The notes under the pieces are model-generated. The model did no database searches. It was given only the letters and a program-made list of their open reading frames with translations, and was not told the origin of the DNA. 64,000 nt of DNA from Endotrypanum monterogeii. Lineage: Eukaryota; Euglenozoa; Kinetoplastea; Trypanosomatida; Trypanosomatidae. This document shows positions 43,500 to 54,181 of the stretch, in pieces. The stretch is taken from contig CM007316.1 of NCBI GenBank assembly GCA_000333855.2, positions 359,623-423,622 of the forward strand, written 5' to 3'. Within the stretch, counting starts at the first letter, position 1; every line of letters starts with the position of its first letter. Made by a program: the position numbers and the translations under genes.

Positions 43500-45360
43500 C
43501 TTTCTGCTATCAGGTGACAGCACATCTTCTACGGGAATGGACTCCGCCTCGAGTCCCTGCGACGAAAGGGATATGGGGAGCTCGAGATTGACGACAGTGG
43601 AGAAGCTACCCACGATTTAAGTTTGGGAATCGAGGAACAAGGGGCGAGCCTGGCTTGGAGATGATGGTACACCGCCGTCTCCAAATATATATATATATAT
43701 ATTTATTAGATTCAACAGCTCGGCTGCTTCTCCTCCTCCTAGCGTGACGGGTGCGCTAGGGTTCAATTATGGAGTGTGTTGGTTTTTATATATTCTTCTT
43801 CTGAACCTAGCTGTGAAAGGCCACACGTCGATTCCGTTTCCATTGCTGTCTCCACTGTCAGCGGTTTCATGCGCCGACTAGTTCAGTACGGGTCTACTCA
43901 CGCAGTCTTTTGAAACATTTGTCTGGTGAATGCTACTAGTGTTGCATGACGCCCGAGATTGATTTTTTCGATCGCAGCGAACGGTGACGCACAGGGCTAA
44001 GACGCGCTGTCCGCAGCGACGTGAGATGCGGGCACCAGTATGTCGACGGGATTCCTGCGAATGTCGTTCGGGAAAGGGGTGTTTCCATCGGAACCACACA
44101 TGTGCTGGGCTCGTGTCGGTCTGTTGGAGAGAGCCTTGATGTGAACGCCGCCAAGCCCACTGAACGAAAATCACCCAAGGAGTAATGCTGTCGACCGGGG
44201 GTATAGAAATCGTGCGAATACGCCTTAGTGAGGGCTCCCCAAAGGTGCGACGCACTCACGAGAACAAAGGCCGCCAATCACGAGCGTCAAGGGTTAATTC
44301 CCCCTCTCCTTCGAAGGGTATCTGCACAGATGCTCAGCAGCGTTTTCACAGGGTGAGCAAGGCGTAGGAAAGCCCCATCATGCGCGGAGCCTCGGAATTT
44401 GTGAATGTTACGTACATTTATTATTTTGTTGGAGAGTCGCCGGGATGATGGTTTCCTATAACACCCAACCCACCACCACCACTAACCCGAAGACAGCGCC
44501 GGTGCGACAAGTCAGGCATGTCTGATATAATTGTGATTGTTGAGGGCAGGCGTTTGCGGAGTCTGAATTTGTGCTGGGCGTCTTCAGGGCGCGTGATGAG
44601 GCACTCAATATTCTTTTCCAGTACTATTGCAGCCTTCAAGAGTCGTTGGTGTACACGGAGGCTGGAGTCCATGCGTTGGAGAGGGCCGAGGACACCTGCA
44701 GACGGAAAGGTAGCGCTTCTCTGTCGTGACCGGTTTCACAGAGCAGCTTGGGAATCAAGCGGCGGTGATGCGCTGTCAGCACGGGGGGAGGCTTCGTGAA
44801 GCAGGAATACAACTGTGCCAGGCGCTCAGCGCTGTAACCGACGAGCATTCGAGCCTTGTCATGGAGAGGGAGTGGAGACCAGGCATAGCCGTCTGTCAAA
44901 TGCCCTCAGCGGTTAGTTGCCATCTCATCAAGGTCTCTGTAATGAATCACCGCATTAGGCTTTGAATAGGTCGGCAGGTGATCATAACGGCCCAAAGAAG
45001 ACGTCGGATGGGCTCAGCAGCGGGCAAAAGGTCGACTTTTCTCATGTGTGCCTTCAGAAGAACAGCGGCTTTGGTGCGCTCTACGCCAGGGGGGTGGCGG
45101 TCTTTTGACGTCTCCCAGCGCTGGCTCCCTGTTCTCGGAGTTATATCACCGCGATGATGCTGGTGAATGCTTTTCGATCTCAGAGAAAGCAGAGCTTTTC
45201 GTTGAGCATCTGCATAGTGGGGCACAGCGACTATCGTTTTTCTTGTCCCGCCAATCCTGCTTGTTGCGCTGGTTTTTTTTTTTTTTTTAAGTGCTGGGTC
45301 TTGTGGGACCTTGTGTGAAGTATTTCTCTGGGAGTCATTGGATGTTGCTTCACCTAGGAT
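43500..45360 (-). pseudogene. Chain of broken minus-strand frames, unidentified gene or retroelement relic
   Basis: Reading the minus strand from 45360 down, protein-like frames follow each other with shifts and stops: 45399-44947, then from about 45010 through a TGA at about 44903 to 44636, then about 44715-44421, then 44277-43878. The segments are rich in Leu/Arg with Pro/His, as in decayed coding DNA, and the region is GC-richer than spacer. A chain of this kind, on the strand opposite to all real genes, would suit a dead transposable element. I could not find reverse-transcriptase or RNase H signature residues, so it stays unidentified. It is not an intact gene. Confidence 0.35.
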
Positions 45361-46199
45361 AATCTTCGCCCCTCTTCTTTCTTTTTTTTTTTCTCTCAAT
45401 GCTCCGACGTTCTCTTACCAGTAGTCATGGATCTCACCACCTCGATCCATCGCTGTCGTGGAGGATGCTTTCCCTTTTGTTGTGTGGGCTACCATACGTA
45501 GGTAAAGACAAGGTGCAACGAACTCGGTAACAGTTTTTTTTTTTTAATAAACCCAGTTTATGTGTCGCCCTCGGTGAAGCTTCCCGTGGACACACCTGTG
45601 TTTCTGGATCGTGGGAGGTGTATTTTCTTCTCGGATCTTCTTGGACGATGGTCACTGAATCACATCCCTCGCAGAATCACCCCTTCTGGACATTTTTTAT
45701 CCAAGGAGTGTATGGTCACAGTTTTATTTGTGTTGTTTTGTATGCACTGAGCGGTGATGTGTTTCGTTTACACCGACTGCTGTGCGCGGTATGAAAAACA
45801 CCTTTTCTGCTTCACATATATACCAACACACACGTATATATGTTGTATGTTTATAGACGAAACGGATCTCGGCGGCTGACGTTCGCCGTAGTAGCCGCAT
45901 CATCAGTATCAGCTCGCCTCCCCCACTATTTTTCTCTACGGTGATCTTGTCTCCGCTCTCTGCCGTTCCTGGAACAATCAAATGCACCACAATGGATGGC
46001 ATAACTAACGTCCAGCTGCAGAGCGCACTCAAGTAGTCCTACAAAAAAACATTTGCACAAAAAAGTGCTGTATGTCGGACGGATTTGAACGTTACGTGGT
46101 CTGTAGCATATACCACTCGTCATCTACATCCATGAGCCTGGGGGCGAGACAGGTGTGAGCGTGGAGGTTACCTTGTGCCTTTTAATTCCCCTTTCTTGT

Positions 46200-46219
46200 C
46201 CTTTATTCCCATTCATGAG
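46200..46219 (+). promoter_or_regulatory. Possible spliced-leader acceptor for VPS29
   Basis: A C/T-rich tract ends in TTCATGAG with the AG at 46218-46219, giving a leader of about 51 bases. The AG at about 46233-46236 is an alternative. Confidence 0.4.
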
Positions 46220-46270
46220 TGTGTTCAACGCAAAGCAGAAACCACTCTCAAAAAAAAAAAAGGGTTTTCC

Positions 46271-46885
46271 ATGGTTCTTGTTCTCGTTGTCGGCGACACC
46301 TGGGTGCCACAGCGTGCCAGTGGCATTCCTGATGTCTTCTGCACGATGTTTTCGCCTGGGCGAATTCACCTGGTGTTGGTCACCGGTAGTCTGGGTAGCA
46401 AGGAGATGTATGATTACTTGCGCACAATCGCCTCGGACGTGTACTGCGTAGCGAGCAGCGTTGATGAGCAATGGACAGATCGCCTTCCCGAGAGCGTTGT
46501 TTTGACGCTGGAAGGTCTAAAGGTCGGTCTTATTAGTGGTCACCAAATACCCATAGGAGACAAGGACTCACTTGCCGCGGCTCAGCGAGAGTTGGATGTG
46601 GATGTGCTTGTATCGGGATGTACACATCGATCTAGATATTTTGAGTTTGACACGCACCTCTTCGTCAATCCAGGTTCTCTCAGCGGCGCTGACACAGAGT
46701 TTGAGGTCGATCTTCCACCCTCTTTCATGCTTCTAGACATCCAGGAGAAATCCGTGGTTACCTTCATTTATCAGTATAATCAGAAAGACGCCAATTCCGG
46801 CGTCGGCAGCGCGAGCGAGGACATAACCGAGCCTGGATCTATTCCCGGTCTCCGGATTATGAAGAAGGAGTGGGTGAAGGAATGA
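46271..46885 (+). CDS. VPS29: VPS29, retromer subunit
   Basis: The 204-residue product begins with the MVLVLVVGD strand of the metallophosphoesterase-like fold, followed by the Phe-x3-Phe-x-Pro-Gly-x-Ile-His motif and the VTGSLGSKE loop. The middle keeps GHQIPIGD, and VSGCTHRSRYFEFD plus NPGSLSGA correspond to the VSGHTHKFEAFEHE and NPGSATGA segments of other VPS29 proteins. VPS29 is the small scaffold of retromer, which returns cargo from endosomes to the Golgi; it has the phosphatase fold but little or no activity. Cys in the CTH motif replaces the usual GHTH His-neighbour Gly/His pattern slightly. An in-frame ORF extends upstream to 46175, but the ATG at 46271 matches the conserved start. 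Confidence 0.92.
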   Translation: MVLVLVVGDTWVPQRASGIPDVFCTMFSPGRIHLVLVTGSLGSKEMYDYLRTIASDVYCVASSVDEQWTDRLPESVVLTLEGLKVGLISGHQIPIGDKDSLAAAQRELDVDVLVSGCTHRSRYFEFDTHLFVNPGSLSGADTEFEVDLPPSFMLLDIQEKSVVTFIYQYNQKDANSGVGSASEDITEPGSIPGLRIMKKEWVKE

Positions 46886-47186
46886 CATTTTCGGATGCAG
46901 ACGCTCATCAGCTGATGCATCCATCTCTGTCCCCCTATTCTGACATGACTGGGGCACAGTGATGATTGCCGTTTCAAATTTCACGTTGTCGTCTCTGCAT
47001 GTCTAGTACGTTTTACCAAAAAGCAGTTGGGGCCTGAGGGTGAGATGATCGTGTATATACTTTCGTGCATGAGCCCCGCAACATCAGGAACAGGAGAAAC
47101 GAGGTCAAAGCCAGAATTAACTCCTGGGGCACATTCTCATGTGCTTGCAGTGGTGCGATACATTTTTTTTTTCTCCTCAAGGGTGG

Positions 47187-47360
47187 ATGTTCCGCTTCGC
47201 CGGTGTGACCCTGGGATGCCGGACTTGTCAAAGAGAAATTGTTTTCTTCCCGTGCACGGTCTGTGCCTCCAAAGAAAAAAAAATCCACGTATTTATCTCT
47301 CTCGATTCCATTTTGTGGCTTCCATTCTTTTACCGTCAACTCTCCTCCCGTCTTCGCTGA
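47187..47360 (+). CDS. 57-residue ORF with paired CxxC motifs
   Basis: The ATG is six bases after a T-rich tract ending in CTCCTCAAG (47165-47181), exactly the layout of a trans-spliced gene. Residues 10-26 contain Cys-x2-Cys and, 11 residues later, a second Cys-x2-Cys, the spacing of a small zinc ribbon. The C-terminal half is hydrophobic and basic. I recognise no family; the size is close to some small RNA-polymerase or ribosomal zinc-ribbon proteins, but no signature of those is visible. A short protein with paired CxxC motifs right after an acceptor is unlikely but not impossible by chance. Confidence 0.35.
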   Translation: MFRFAGVTLGCRTCQREIVFFPCTVCASKEKKIHVFISLDSILWLPFFYRQLSSRLR

Positions 47361-47621
47361 CGTTGTTCAGGAGTTCAACATTCTGTGGTTATTTCCATCT
47401 CTTTCTTGAGTCCTCACCGACGCTGGTGTGGGACCGGTGATTGGGAGTTTCACTTGCGGCGAGCCATCCTTGCCGCCCGGCCAGTGGCCACCAGCATCAT
47501 CACGAGTTTATGTCACCCTCAGCTGTGAGGATGCGGAAAGAAAAATGGAAAGGAAATAAGAGAATGAAACAAACTGCAAAAACGAACAAATTCGTTTCAT
47601 CTTTTTTTTTTTTCCGCTGTC

Positions 47622-47957
47622 ATGATAGTAATAGCGGCACATCCACATTGTGGTCGAGCTGTGTCGCTGTACAGACGGGAGGAGAGGTGTACCGTAGGAA
47701 TACCCGCAGAAGTGCGCAGCACATCAACTGCCATCTCATTAGATGTGTTGATGCTTACTGAAAACAGGGAGAAAGAGAGAGAGAAGCAAACGCTGTCGAG
47801 ACAGTCGTCGTTGCGTATTTTTCTTCGCCCATCCACGGTCAGGGAGAAGGAGGTGAAGGTGAAACACCTACTCTCCATTTCATCTGCCGTCCTATGCGAG
47901 GAGCAGGGCGACTGTGCCAATGCCGAAAATGTTGCTGCCACTCTTCCCACGCCTTAA
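47622..47957 (+). CDS. 111-residue ORF candidate
   Basis: The ORF is free of T runs and has balanced composition, with a charged middle (Glu-Lys-Arg repeats near residue 50). It sits directly behind a T13 tract. The first AG after the tract is inside the ORF (ATGATAG), so splicing there would remove the ATG, which argues against it. A minus-strand frame overlaps it almost completely (47597-47950), and both look equally open. I do not recognise it. Confidence 0.25.
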   Translation: MIVIAAHPHCGRAVSLYRREERCTVGIPAEVRSTSTAISLDVLMLTENREKEREKQTLSRQSSLRIFLRPSTVREKEVKVKHLLSISSAVLCEEQGDCANAENVAATLPTP

Positions 47958-48197
47958 TAATTTGCTTCTCCGCTTCCTGTTTTTATTTTTTTAATCCCTT
48001 CTCTGTCGTTCACCCGCGATCACAAACCTCAACCCACCGTAAATTTTCCTACGTTGGTCATGCGCCACCCCTCAACATGTATACAAATATGCGCGCCCTC
48101 GGGTGGTATGTCTGCAAACCTCCGTTTTTTTCCTCTTCCCTTCCTCACCTTTGAGGGAAGGGTGCATTTTTCCCCCCGCGCGCTCTCCCTGTCTGTC

Positions 48198-48219
48198 TGT
48201 GTGTGTGTGTGTGTGTGTA
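48198..48219. repeat. (GT)n microsatellite
   Basis: About ten GT units preceded by CTGTCTGT. Confidence 0.85.
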
Positions 48220-48469
48220 CGTGTATCGGTCTAGTATACGATAAAGTTCAACCCCGAGCGGCTGAAACATCATACGCAGCCTCTCCTTTTCTCTCATCCT
48301 CTTGATTACTAAAACCCTGAACACCTGCAGGGTGCAATCGCGACCCAGAAAAAAAAAAAACAAGTAGGTGGCTACGACAAAAAAAAACAAAAAAAAACAG
48401 AAGTTAAACTTCCTCACGTCAGGTACTCTCACTACCAGTTGTTTGGCAGTGAGGTCCCACTCACTCATC

Positions 48470-48495
48470 CGTCGTCATTCCCCTCTTCCGTACAG
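48470..48495 (+). promoter_or_regulatory. Probable spliced-leader acceptor for DNAI2
   Basis: A C/T-rich tract ends in CCGTACAG with the AG at 48494-48495, giving a leader of about 204 bases. Confidence 0.5.
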
Positions 48496-48699
48496 GGCAG
48501 TAAGTGTGTTGGTGTGTATCTTATCCGGTGCGGGTTAAGTGAGCCTTTTGTGTGGTCAAATAGACGCAGCGACGGTGTGGATTCTTCAAAGCCCTCGTTT
48601 ACTCCGAGATAACAAAAAAATTGAAGCGAATTTCGCTGACCCCACACACCCACCCACGCATCTAGAAAGCAAGAAAAAAAAAGCACTCCACGAGTAACA

Positions 48700-50502
48700 A
48701 TGACGGAGATCACCTACAGCTATTCGCGGCCCGCCCGCGAATTTCTTCGCATGCCGGAATTCCAGGCAAACGACAGCGAAATTCTTGCCGATATTGCACC
48801 CAATGAGGTCATCAGGAATAAATTTACGTTGCAGAACCCCAAAGACAGTCAGGTACAAAATGTGCCACAGGTGTCTGAGGCGAGCACGAATACCGAGTCC
48901 GTTCGCCTAAAGAATCATGCGCAATACCACGTTGAGGGTGGTTGGCCGCACGCTGTCGACCCCACGGAGTTCGAGGAGAAGATGAAGTACTGCAAAAAGG
49001 TCGAGCGTGAGGAGGGCTACTTGCAGACATGCGCACGACTTGGTGAGCAGTGTGTGGATCGTTGTGTAAAGCAAAACATCGCCATGGACATTTACGGTCA
49101 CTACTTTCCTGAGGCTCCTCCAGATGAGGAGCACTCTGCTGGCCCTGCGTCCGTGAAAATGTGCGCGGCGCTTAAGGATCCTGCCGAGGAGAAACGCACG
49201 GCGGCGGCCCTTTCGTGGCAAAACGACGGCAGTCGAATTGCCGTTGCCTACTCGCGGCTTAAATTCCAGAGTCACACAGCGACGATGAGCACAAACTCGC
49301 ACATTTGGGACATAGTCAACCCCAACGAGCCTGCCGAAACTCTGGTCACACCCTCCCCGCTCTGCAGCATCGAGTACTACACGAAAGATCCTCATCTCAT
49401 CGCAGGTGGCTCCTGGAACGGTGTGGTACAGTTCTGGGACACTCGCCAGCCGAGCCGCCCAGCTGCTCGTTCTCTCATTGAGGAAAGCCACAAAGACCCA
49501 GTGTGGGCGCTGAAATGGCTGCAGAGCAAGTCTGGCGAACTGTTGTCTGTCTCAACGGATGGAAACGTTTTTGTGTGGGACTGCCGTCTGCCAGAGAAGC
49601 CAGTCATAATTCACTCTGTTAGCGACGACAACTTAGTGCTGCAGCCTCGCGTCAACGACGGTGGCGCTCGAGGAATCCTCGGTGGTTTGTGTCTCGACTA
49701 CGATCCGCAGGTTGGTGGTCCGGCCAAGTACATGATCGGAACCGAACAGGGCACTATCTTGTCGTGTAACCGAAAGGGCAAGACTCAAAACGAGAAGCTT
49801 TTGCCGAACACGTTCAATGGGCACCACGGTCCGGTCTACAGTGTGCAGCGCAACCCCACGTTCTCCAAGTATTTTCTCTCCATCGGTGACTGGACGGCAC
49901 GGTTATGGTTTGAGGACTTCAAGTTTACCCCCATGTTTAGCACATTCTACCACAAGGCATACCTCACCTGTGGAACGTGGCACACAGTGCGACCTGGGGT
50001 CTTCTTCACGACCCGCATGGACGGATACTTGGATGTGTGGGACCTCATGCTCCGTCAGACTACACCCTCCCTCTCTTTCCAGGTATCGGACTACGCCCTG
50101 CACACGGTCAAGGCGTCACCCGATGGCACGTACGTCGCAACGGGTGGCATCGACGGTAACGTGTCGCTTTTGGAGCTCTCTCCTTCGCTCTGTACACTCG
50201 CACCCGATGAGAAGAATTTTATCGGTACTCTTTTCGAGAACGAAAGCCTTAGAGATAAGAACCTTGATCGCGCGGTGAAGGAGAAACGTATTGCAGCGCG
50301 CCAGCGGGAGCGTCGCAGTACGTTGCTCTCGGAGAAGACCAGAAATGCGCAAGGCGATGAAAGTATCGATCAGTTTGCTAAGCAGTATGTGGCCGAGGTC
50401 ACCAGCAAGCGGGATAGCGACGTGCACAATCGCGAGGAGGTGGATGCCCGACGACTCAAGGTACTAGAAGATTTGGAGGAAGGAATAGAGTTCCAAGATT
50501 AA
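48700..50502 (+). CDS. DNAI2: Outer-arm dynein intermediate chain 2 (DNAI2/IC69 type)
   Basis: The 600-residue protein matches the family length. The N-terminal 160 residues contain the conserved ENEVIRNKF-like, NTE and GGWP motifs of DNAI2/ODA6. A WD40 propeller follows (about 165-500), with repeats ending in IWD, FWD, VWD and VWD. The C-terminal 90 residues are a charged helix with many Arg, Lys and Glu. DNAI2 pairs with DNAI1 at the base of the axonemal outer dynein arm and is needed for flagellar beating. The ATG at 48700 is preceded by a plausible acceptor. I see no missing segment. It is one of three cilium-related genes in this window, alongside the AHI1-like and androglobin-like genes. 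Confidence 0.94.
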   Translation: MTEITYSYSRPAREFLRMPEFQANDSEILADIAPNEVIRNKFTLQNPKDSQVQNVPQVSEASTNTESVRLKNHAQYHVEGGWPHAVDPTEFEEKMKYCKKVEREEGYLQTCARLGEQCVDRCVKQNIAMDIYGHYFPEAPPDEEHSAGPASVKMCAALKDPAEEKRTAAALSWQNDGSRIAVAYSRLKFQSHTATMSTNSHIWDIVNPNEPAETLVTPSPLCSIEYYTKDPHLIAGGSWNGVVQFWDTRQPSRPAARSLIEESHKDPVWALKWLQSKSGELLSVSTDGNVFVWDCRLPEKPVIIHSVSDDNLVLQPRVNDGGARGILGGLCLDYDPQVGGPAKYMIGTEQGTILSCNRKGKTQNEKLLPNTFNGHHGPVYSVQRNPTFSKYFLSIGDWTARLWFEDFKFTPMFSTFYHKAYLTCGTWHTVRPGVFFTTRMDGYLDVWDLMLRQTTPSLSFQVSDYALHTVKASPDGTYVATGGIDGNVSLLELSPSLCTLAPDEKNFIGTLFENESLRDKNLDRAVKEKRIAARQRERRSTLLSEKTRNAQGDESIDQFAKQYVAEVTSKRDSDVHNREEVDARRLKVLEDLEEGIEFQD

Positions 50503-51938
50503 TCTTATAGCAATTCCTCTTCCAGGGCGATTCCGCTCTTGCGATGATTGACCACTGTCTCCGAGGGACGCCAGAAATGGATAGCGGCCGTCGAAAAGAA
50601 GGAAGAACACGGAGACAACTCTGCTGATTACTATCGAGAGTCTGTGTTGGTGATCTCCCCGCTCCTCCCTTCCACCTTTTTAAATTTGTTTCAAAACATG
50701 CCTCGCGCCTTTTGGGGCTGGGAAGACGCTCAATTTTTTCCCTTCATCTTTTTTTTTTTTTTTGTATTGCCTTGCATCACGCCCTGACGGTGGTCGTGAA
50801 TGGTGTTTTTGTTGGCGAATAAGGGGTGTCGCCTTGTCGTATCGCTCCGCATGAGGCACGGGGTGGGGCGTATGTCATGATGTTTTTTCTCGTGTGTATG
50901 TGTGTGTCCGCAGTTCTCTAGAGGTTCTTCACTCTTCCCTCTTCTCAACTCGTTTTTTTTTTTTTACTTCAAGGCGTTAGGGATGGTAGGGCCTTTTTTG
51001 TTTTGAATCCGTTTGTTTGTTTTTTCCTTCATGTACTATACACCATTTGCCGGAGAATCGTCCATGGAAAAAAAAATGGCGTGTGTGACGCTCTTGGTGT
51101 TCAAAGGTGACAGTCGAGGCAGGTGATTCGACGAGGTGGAGGGGAGGCGGAACAGGGGTAGCACCACAAAAATGAACGACAAGACGTCAAGCTAAGAGAG
51201 GTATATTTTCTTGTTGCTTTCCCACGTGACTCTCTGTACAGGTCAATTTTTTTTTTCCACCTCTACCCCAACGTCAACTGTACCCGCTCTTATCACCCGT
51301 CGATTGTCCCGTGTGTCTGTATTTTTTTTTTCCGAGATGTACATACGTAGCACTACAACACACATGGATATTTTCATGTCGAAGCGTCTATTCTGCAATC
51401 GAACGCGAAGTGTATCAATAGGGAATGTATTTCGCGCCGACATGACGGATCAAATGACTGAAACCTATTTGACCCCCTCCCTGCTACACATACTGACAGA
51501 TACACACACACACAAATACACACACACACACTGGTGCACGAACTCCCTCTTGTTACTAGAGTTGTTGGTGAAAGCAGTGCGCGGGGCAGTTACAAAGGAC
51601 TCCGCCACATCGTGAGGTGAACCTCGCCGCTCAGCGTGTGCTCAGTCACTCCCGGGTGATGCCGTGGCTAAGACGACAAGACATATTATCTCCATGCAGA
51701 CCCCTTGGGGTCGTGCTGAAGGCCTTCTCCGTTAGAAACCCATCGATGTGAATTGAATGACATACTTGCATACCGATGCTGAGCTGAGACATGCTGCAAA
51801 AGTCAAGATTTGGTTTTCGAGGGTGTGTTCTTCAGAGCCTAAGGCTCGTGGTAGAGAAGATTAGGAGGTCTTTGTGTCTGGGACCGTCACTTGTGTAGAA
51901 CTCTTTTTTGTTGGTCGCATCAGGGTACTCAAAAACCA

Positions 51939-51966
51939 GCAACAACAACAACAACAACAACAACAA
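51939..51966. repeat. (CAA)n trinucleotide tract
   Basis: About nine CAA units in spacer upstream of the SmG-like gene. It reads as (AAC)n in other frames but lies in no gene. Confidence 0.9.
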
Positions 51967-52362
51967 AAAAGAGCGAGAAGTGTACTGCTGTGCGATGTAT
52001 GCCTTCTTCACAATATGTGCAAAGCCGTTTCTTCTCAATAGCGCGGTTACTAATGCAGCAAGATCCTCCATTGCTCCTGTATTTTTTTTTTTTGTGTGTG
52101 TGCGCTCCGATCACCTCTTCACCATATATATATATATATATATTCCCCAACGTATTTACTATTCCTTTCTATCGACACTGCCGGCATCGCTGCGATCTCT
52201 TTGAGCTCCTCTGTTATTGCGCGGAAAACCTGTCATTATCATTCCCATTCCTTCAACATTAACTCACGGTGAAATTCTGGTCATTGAACAACACAGTTGC
52301 TTTGACCTTTTGTGTTTTCCAGTGCACGTCTTTACATTGAAGTTACGAGGTCGATCCTACAC

Positions 52363-52381
52363 ATCTTTTTCTACTTTTTAG
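52363..52381 (+). promoter_or_regulatory. Probable spliced-leader acceptor for the SmG-like gene
   Basis: A T/C tract ends in TTTTTAG with the AG at 52380-52381, five bases before the ATG at 52387. It is the clearest acceptor in the window and rules out an upstream in-frame start at 52312. Confidence 0.75.
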
Positions 52382-52386
52382 CAACC

Positions 52387-52635
52387 ATGCCGGCGAACAA
52401 GACGCTTCCTAACCTCAACCATTTCATGGAGAAGCGAATCGTGGTCAAAATACAAGGAGGTCGCTCCGTCTCGGGTGTGCTTCGCGGTGTCGATGAGCAT
52501 ATGAGTATTGTCCTTCACGACGCCATGGATGAGACCCGAAATGCAACCGTCAGCGACGAGGAGTCACAAACGGCTCTCGGAACCACCGTAATTCGAGGAA
52601 GCGCCATTGTGGAGATTGTGAGCGCCGATGTCTGA
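52387..52635 (+). CDS. SNRPG: Sm-fold protein, best match SmG
   Basis: The 82-residue product has both Sm motifs. Sm1 includes the FMEK start, [14 protein letters not shown] and the following D-x-H-M-S-I-V-L strand; Sm2 includes [12 protein letters not shown] with the RG pair. SmG is one of seven Sm proteins forming the ring around spliceosomal U snRNAs in the nucleus, needed in trypanosomatids for trans-splicing of every mRNA. LSm7 is the closest alternative. The FM-(D/E)-K opening and VIRG-S/N ending favour SmG. The loop between the motifs is longer than in human SmG and is acidic. The start is set by the acceptor five bases upstream. Length and motifs are complete. Confidence 0.85.
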   Translation: MPANKTLPNLNHFMEKRIVVKIQGGRSVSGVLRGVDEHMSIVLHDAMDETRNATVSDEESQTALGTTVIRGSAIVEIVSADV

Positions 52636-54181
52636 GCAGGGCAAGTAGTCCTGTGCACCCTCCAGGAGGGGGAGGGGGGAAGGGAATCCCGTGTCCAGTT
52701 TCCTGCCCGCAACGCTTGCGAGTGGTGCAAGAGGGGGTTGTAAAGATCACTCTCAGACGACGCTCCTTATATATCTTTCTTTATATATATATCTATATAT
52801 ATATATATAGATATAGATGAAGACAGTGTGTCGTATGGTCCCTTGCGTCGGTGTATACCCTTCCGCCTTTTTGCGATTCTTGTGTGTGCAAGCGCCTCTT
52901 GTTGGTGCGTGTCTTGTTATGTAGTGACCATCATCCCTACACATTCGCCTTCCCGTTTCCCCCGAATCAATGGCCCTCGTCCTGATTTCCCAGTGCACCT
53001 GGCAATACCCTCGGATATTTTTTTCCCTCGTGTCGATGATCTTCATGTCATGGGAGCGGGGTGGGCGGTGGTACACGAGGTGGCTGCAGTAGTGATACAT
53101 TTCGGACATAGTGGGTTATCTTTGAGGGTTAGTGGGTCACGGGTTAAATAAGCAATCAACCACGAAGAGGCCGCTGCGAGCGGGTCTGGCATAAAAGAGA
53201 AACAGTACCATCGCCACCAGAAGTAGAAATTATAATAATCAAAAGGGCTCGGCAATATATTCTCTGATGGTTCAGGAATTGCCCACATGTCTTTACACAA
53301 CATCACTGAGGGAAGTGAATGGGGTGCGTGGCCTGCCACTGTCCTGCTATGGCATCCGATGTAAGTATGCACAAATGCGTACATAGGCTTCTGGTAAAGT
53401 GGGAATCAAAAACAGTGATTCTCGTGTGTAACCAACTGTGTGCGCTAATAAAACTCTCCTTGCCCTTTTTCCAAATGCTCATGTGGGGCTCGTATCTATG
53501 CTTTCATTGGGGAGACCGACTGAAACGACGATCATTTTTTTTTTTTTTAAGTGTTACTGCCCTAGGTCTCTTCCTAACGACGCTGTTCACCATATTTCCT
53601 CACTGCTCCCCCCCACCCTTTTTTTGAAAGCCCTTTCTCCTCTCTTTTCGTGCAGCGTACGTTATTTAACATTGTAGCAGCTGGGTTACACGCTCTGTCT
53701 TGCATCTCCCGACCACCATCCCCGCAAGGACGGATTTGGACAGCATCGAGCGCATGCACCCTTGATTGTGTTCGATAGGGTTCAACTTTTAGTTTTCTTT
53801 TTTTTTTTTCTGCTGTTCTTTTCCATTAGCTAGCAAACATCGGGTCATTTTGTGTTTTATCTGTCGGTGCACCCGCACCACCGACGACAGATTTCACCGC
53901 TCGACGACTAGGAAAAAAATAACGGACGAGTACCCAGGGGCCCTCACCATTACTCCTCCTGCCCGCGCCTCCCCTTTTTTCCCGCCCCCTTAGGAAGGGG
54001 GGAACTATTGCCTTGTGTGTCATCCCGACATTTTGTCTCGAGGCATCTGAGCGAGCACACCTGCCGCCGCTGCACACACACACCCACACCTCAATTGATA
54101 TATCTATATAGGTTCTCGACTAGAGGAGCTTCGAAATCTTTGAAGAACATACAAAAGACGAAATATCTGCGTTACGGAAAG
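52636..54181. other. Spacer between SmG-like gene and the membrane-protein gene
   Basis: It holds TA/GATA tracts near 52768-52815, T12-T14 runs and a coding-like but unsupported stretch at 52828-53151. I see no gene. Confidence 0.7.

Larger units (their letters stand above)
42522..46270. other. 3.7 kb spacer between Maf-like gene and VPS29
   Basis: It contains a (CA)n tract (42805-42832), a candidate ORF at 42931-43188, a TA tract at 43685-43701, a minus-strand chain of broken frames (43500-45360) and then ordinary T-rich spacer from 45380. Much of 42900-45250 is less T-rich than usual spacer. Confidence 0.65.
46886..48699. other. Spacer between VPS29 and DNAI2
   Basis: It holds two small ORF candidates (47187 and 47622), a (GT)n tract (48198-48219) and A-rich runs near 48350-48400. 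The rest is ordinary spacer. Confidence 0.65.
50503..52386. other. Spacer between DNAI2 and the SmG-like gene
   Basis: It contains T13-T14 runs, a (CA)n-like stretch near 51504-51531, a (CAA)n tract (51939-51966) and a short TA tract (52125-52142). The stretch 51615-51800 is less T-rich than the rest. I see no gene. Confidence 0.7.

Noticed and set aside
43500..45360. Reverse transcriptase of an ingi/L1Tc-type retroposon
   Set aside because: A Val-Leu-Gly-Pro-Leu word exists, but there is no YADD motif or RNase H signature in order, so the class could not be supported.
50544..50627. Short ATG ORF after the DNAI2 stop
   Set aside because: Only 27 codons, no acceptor before it, and it lies in the presumed 3' UTR.
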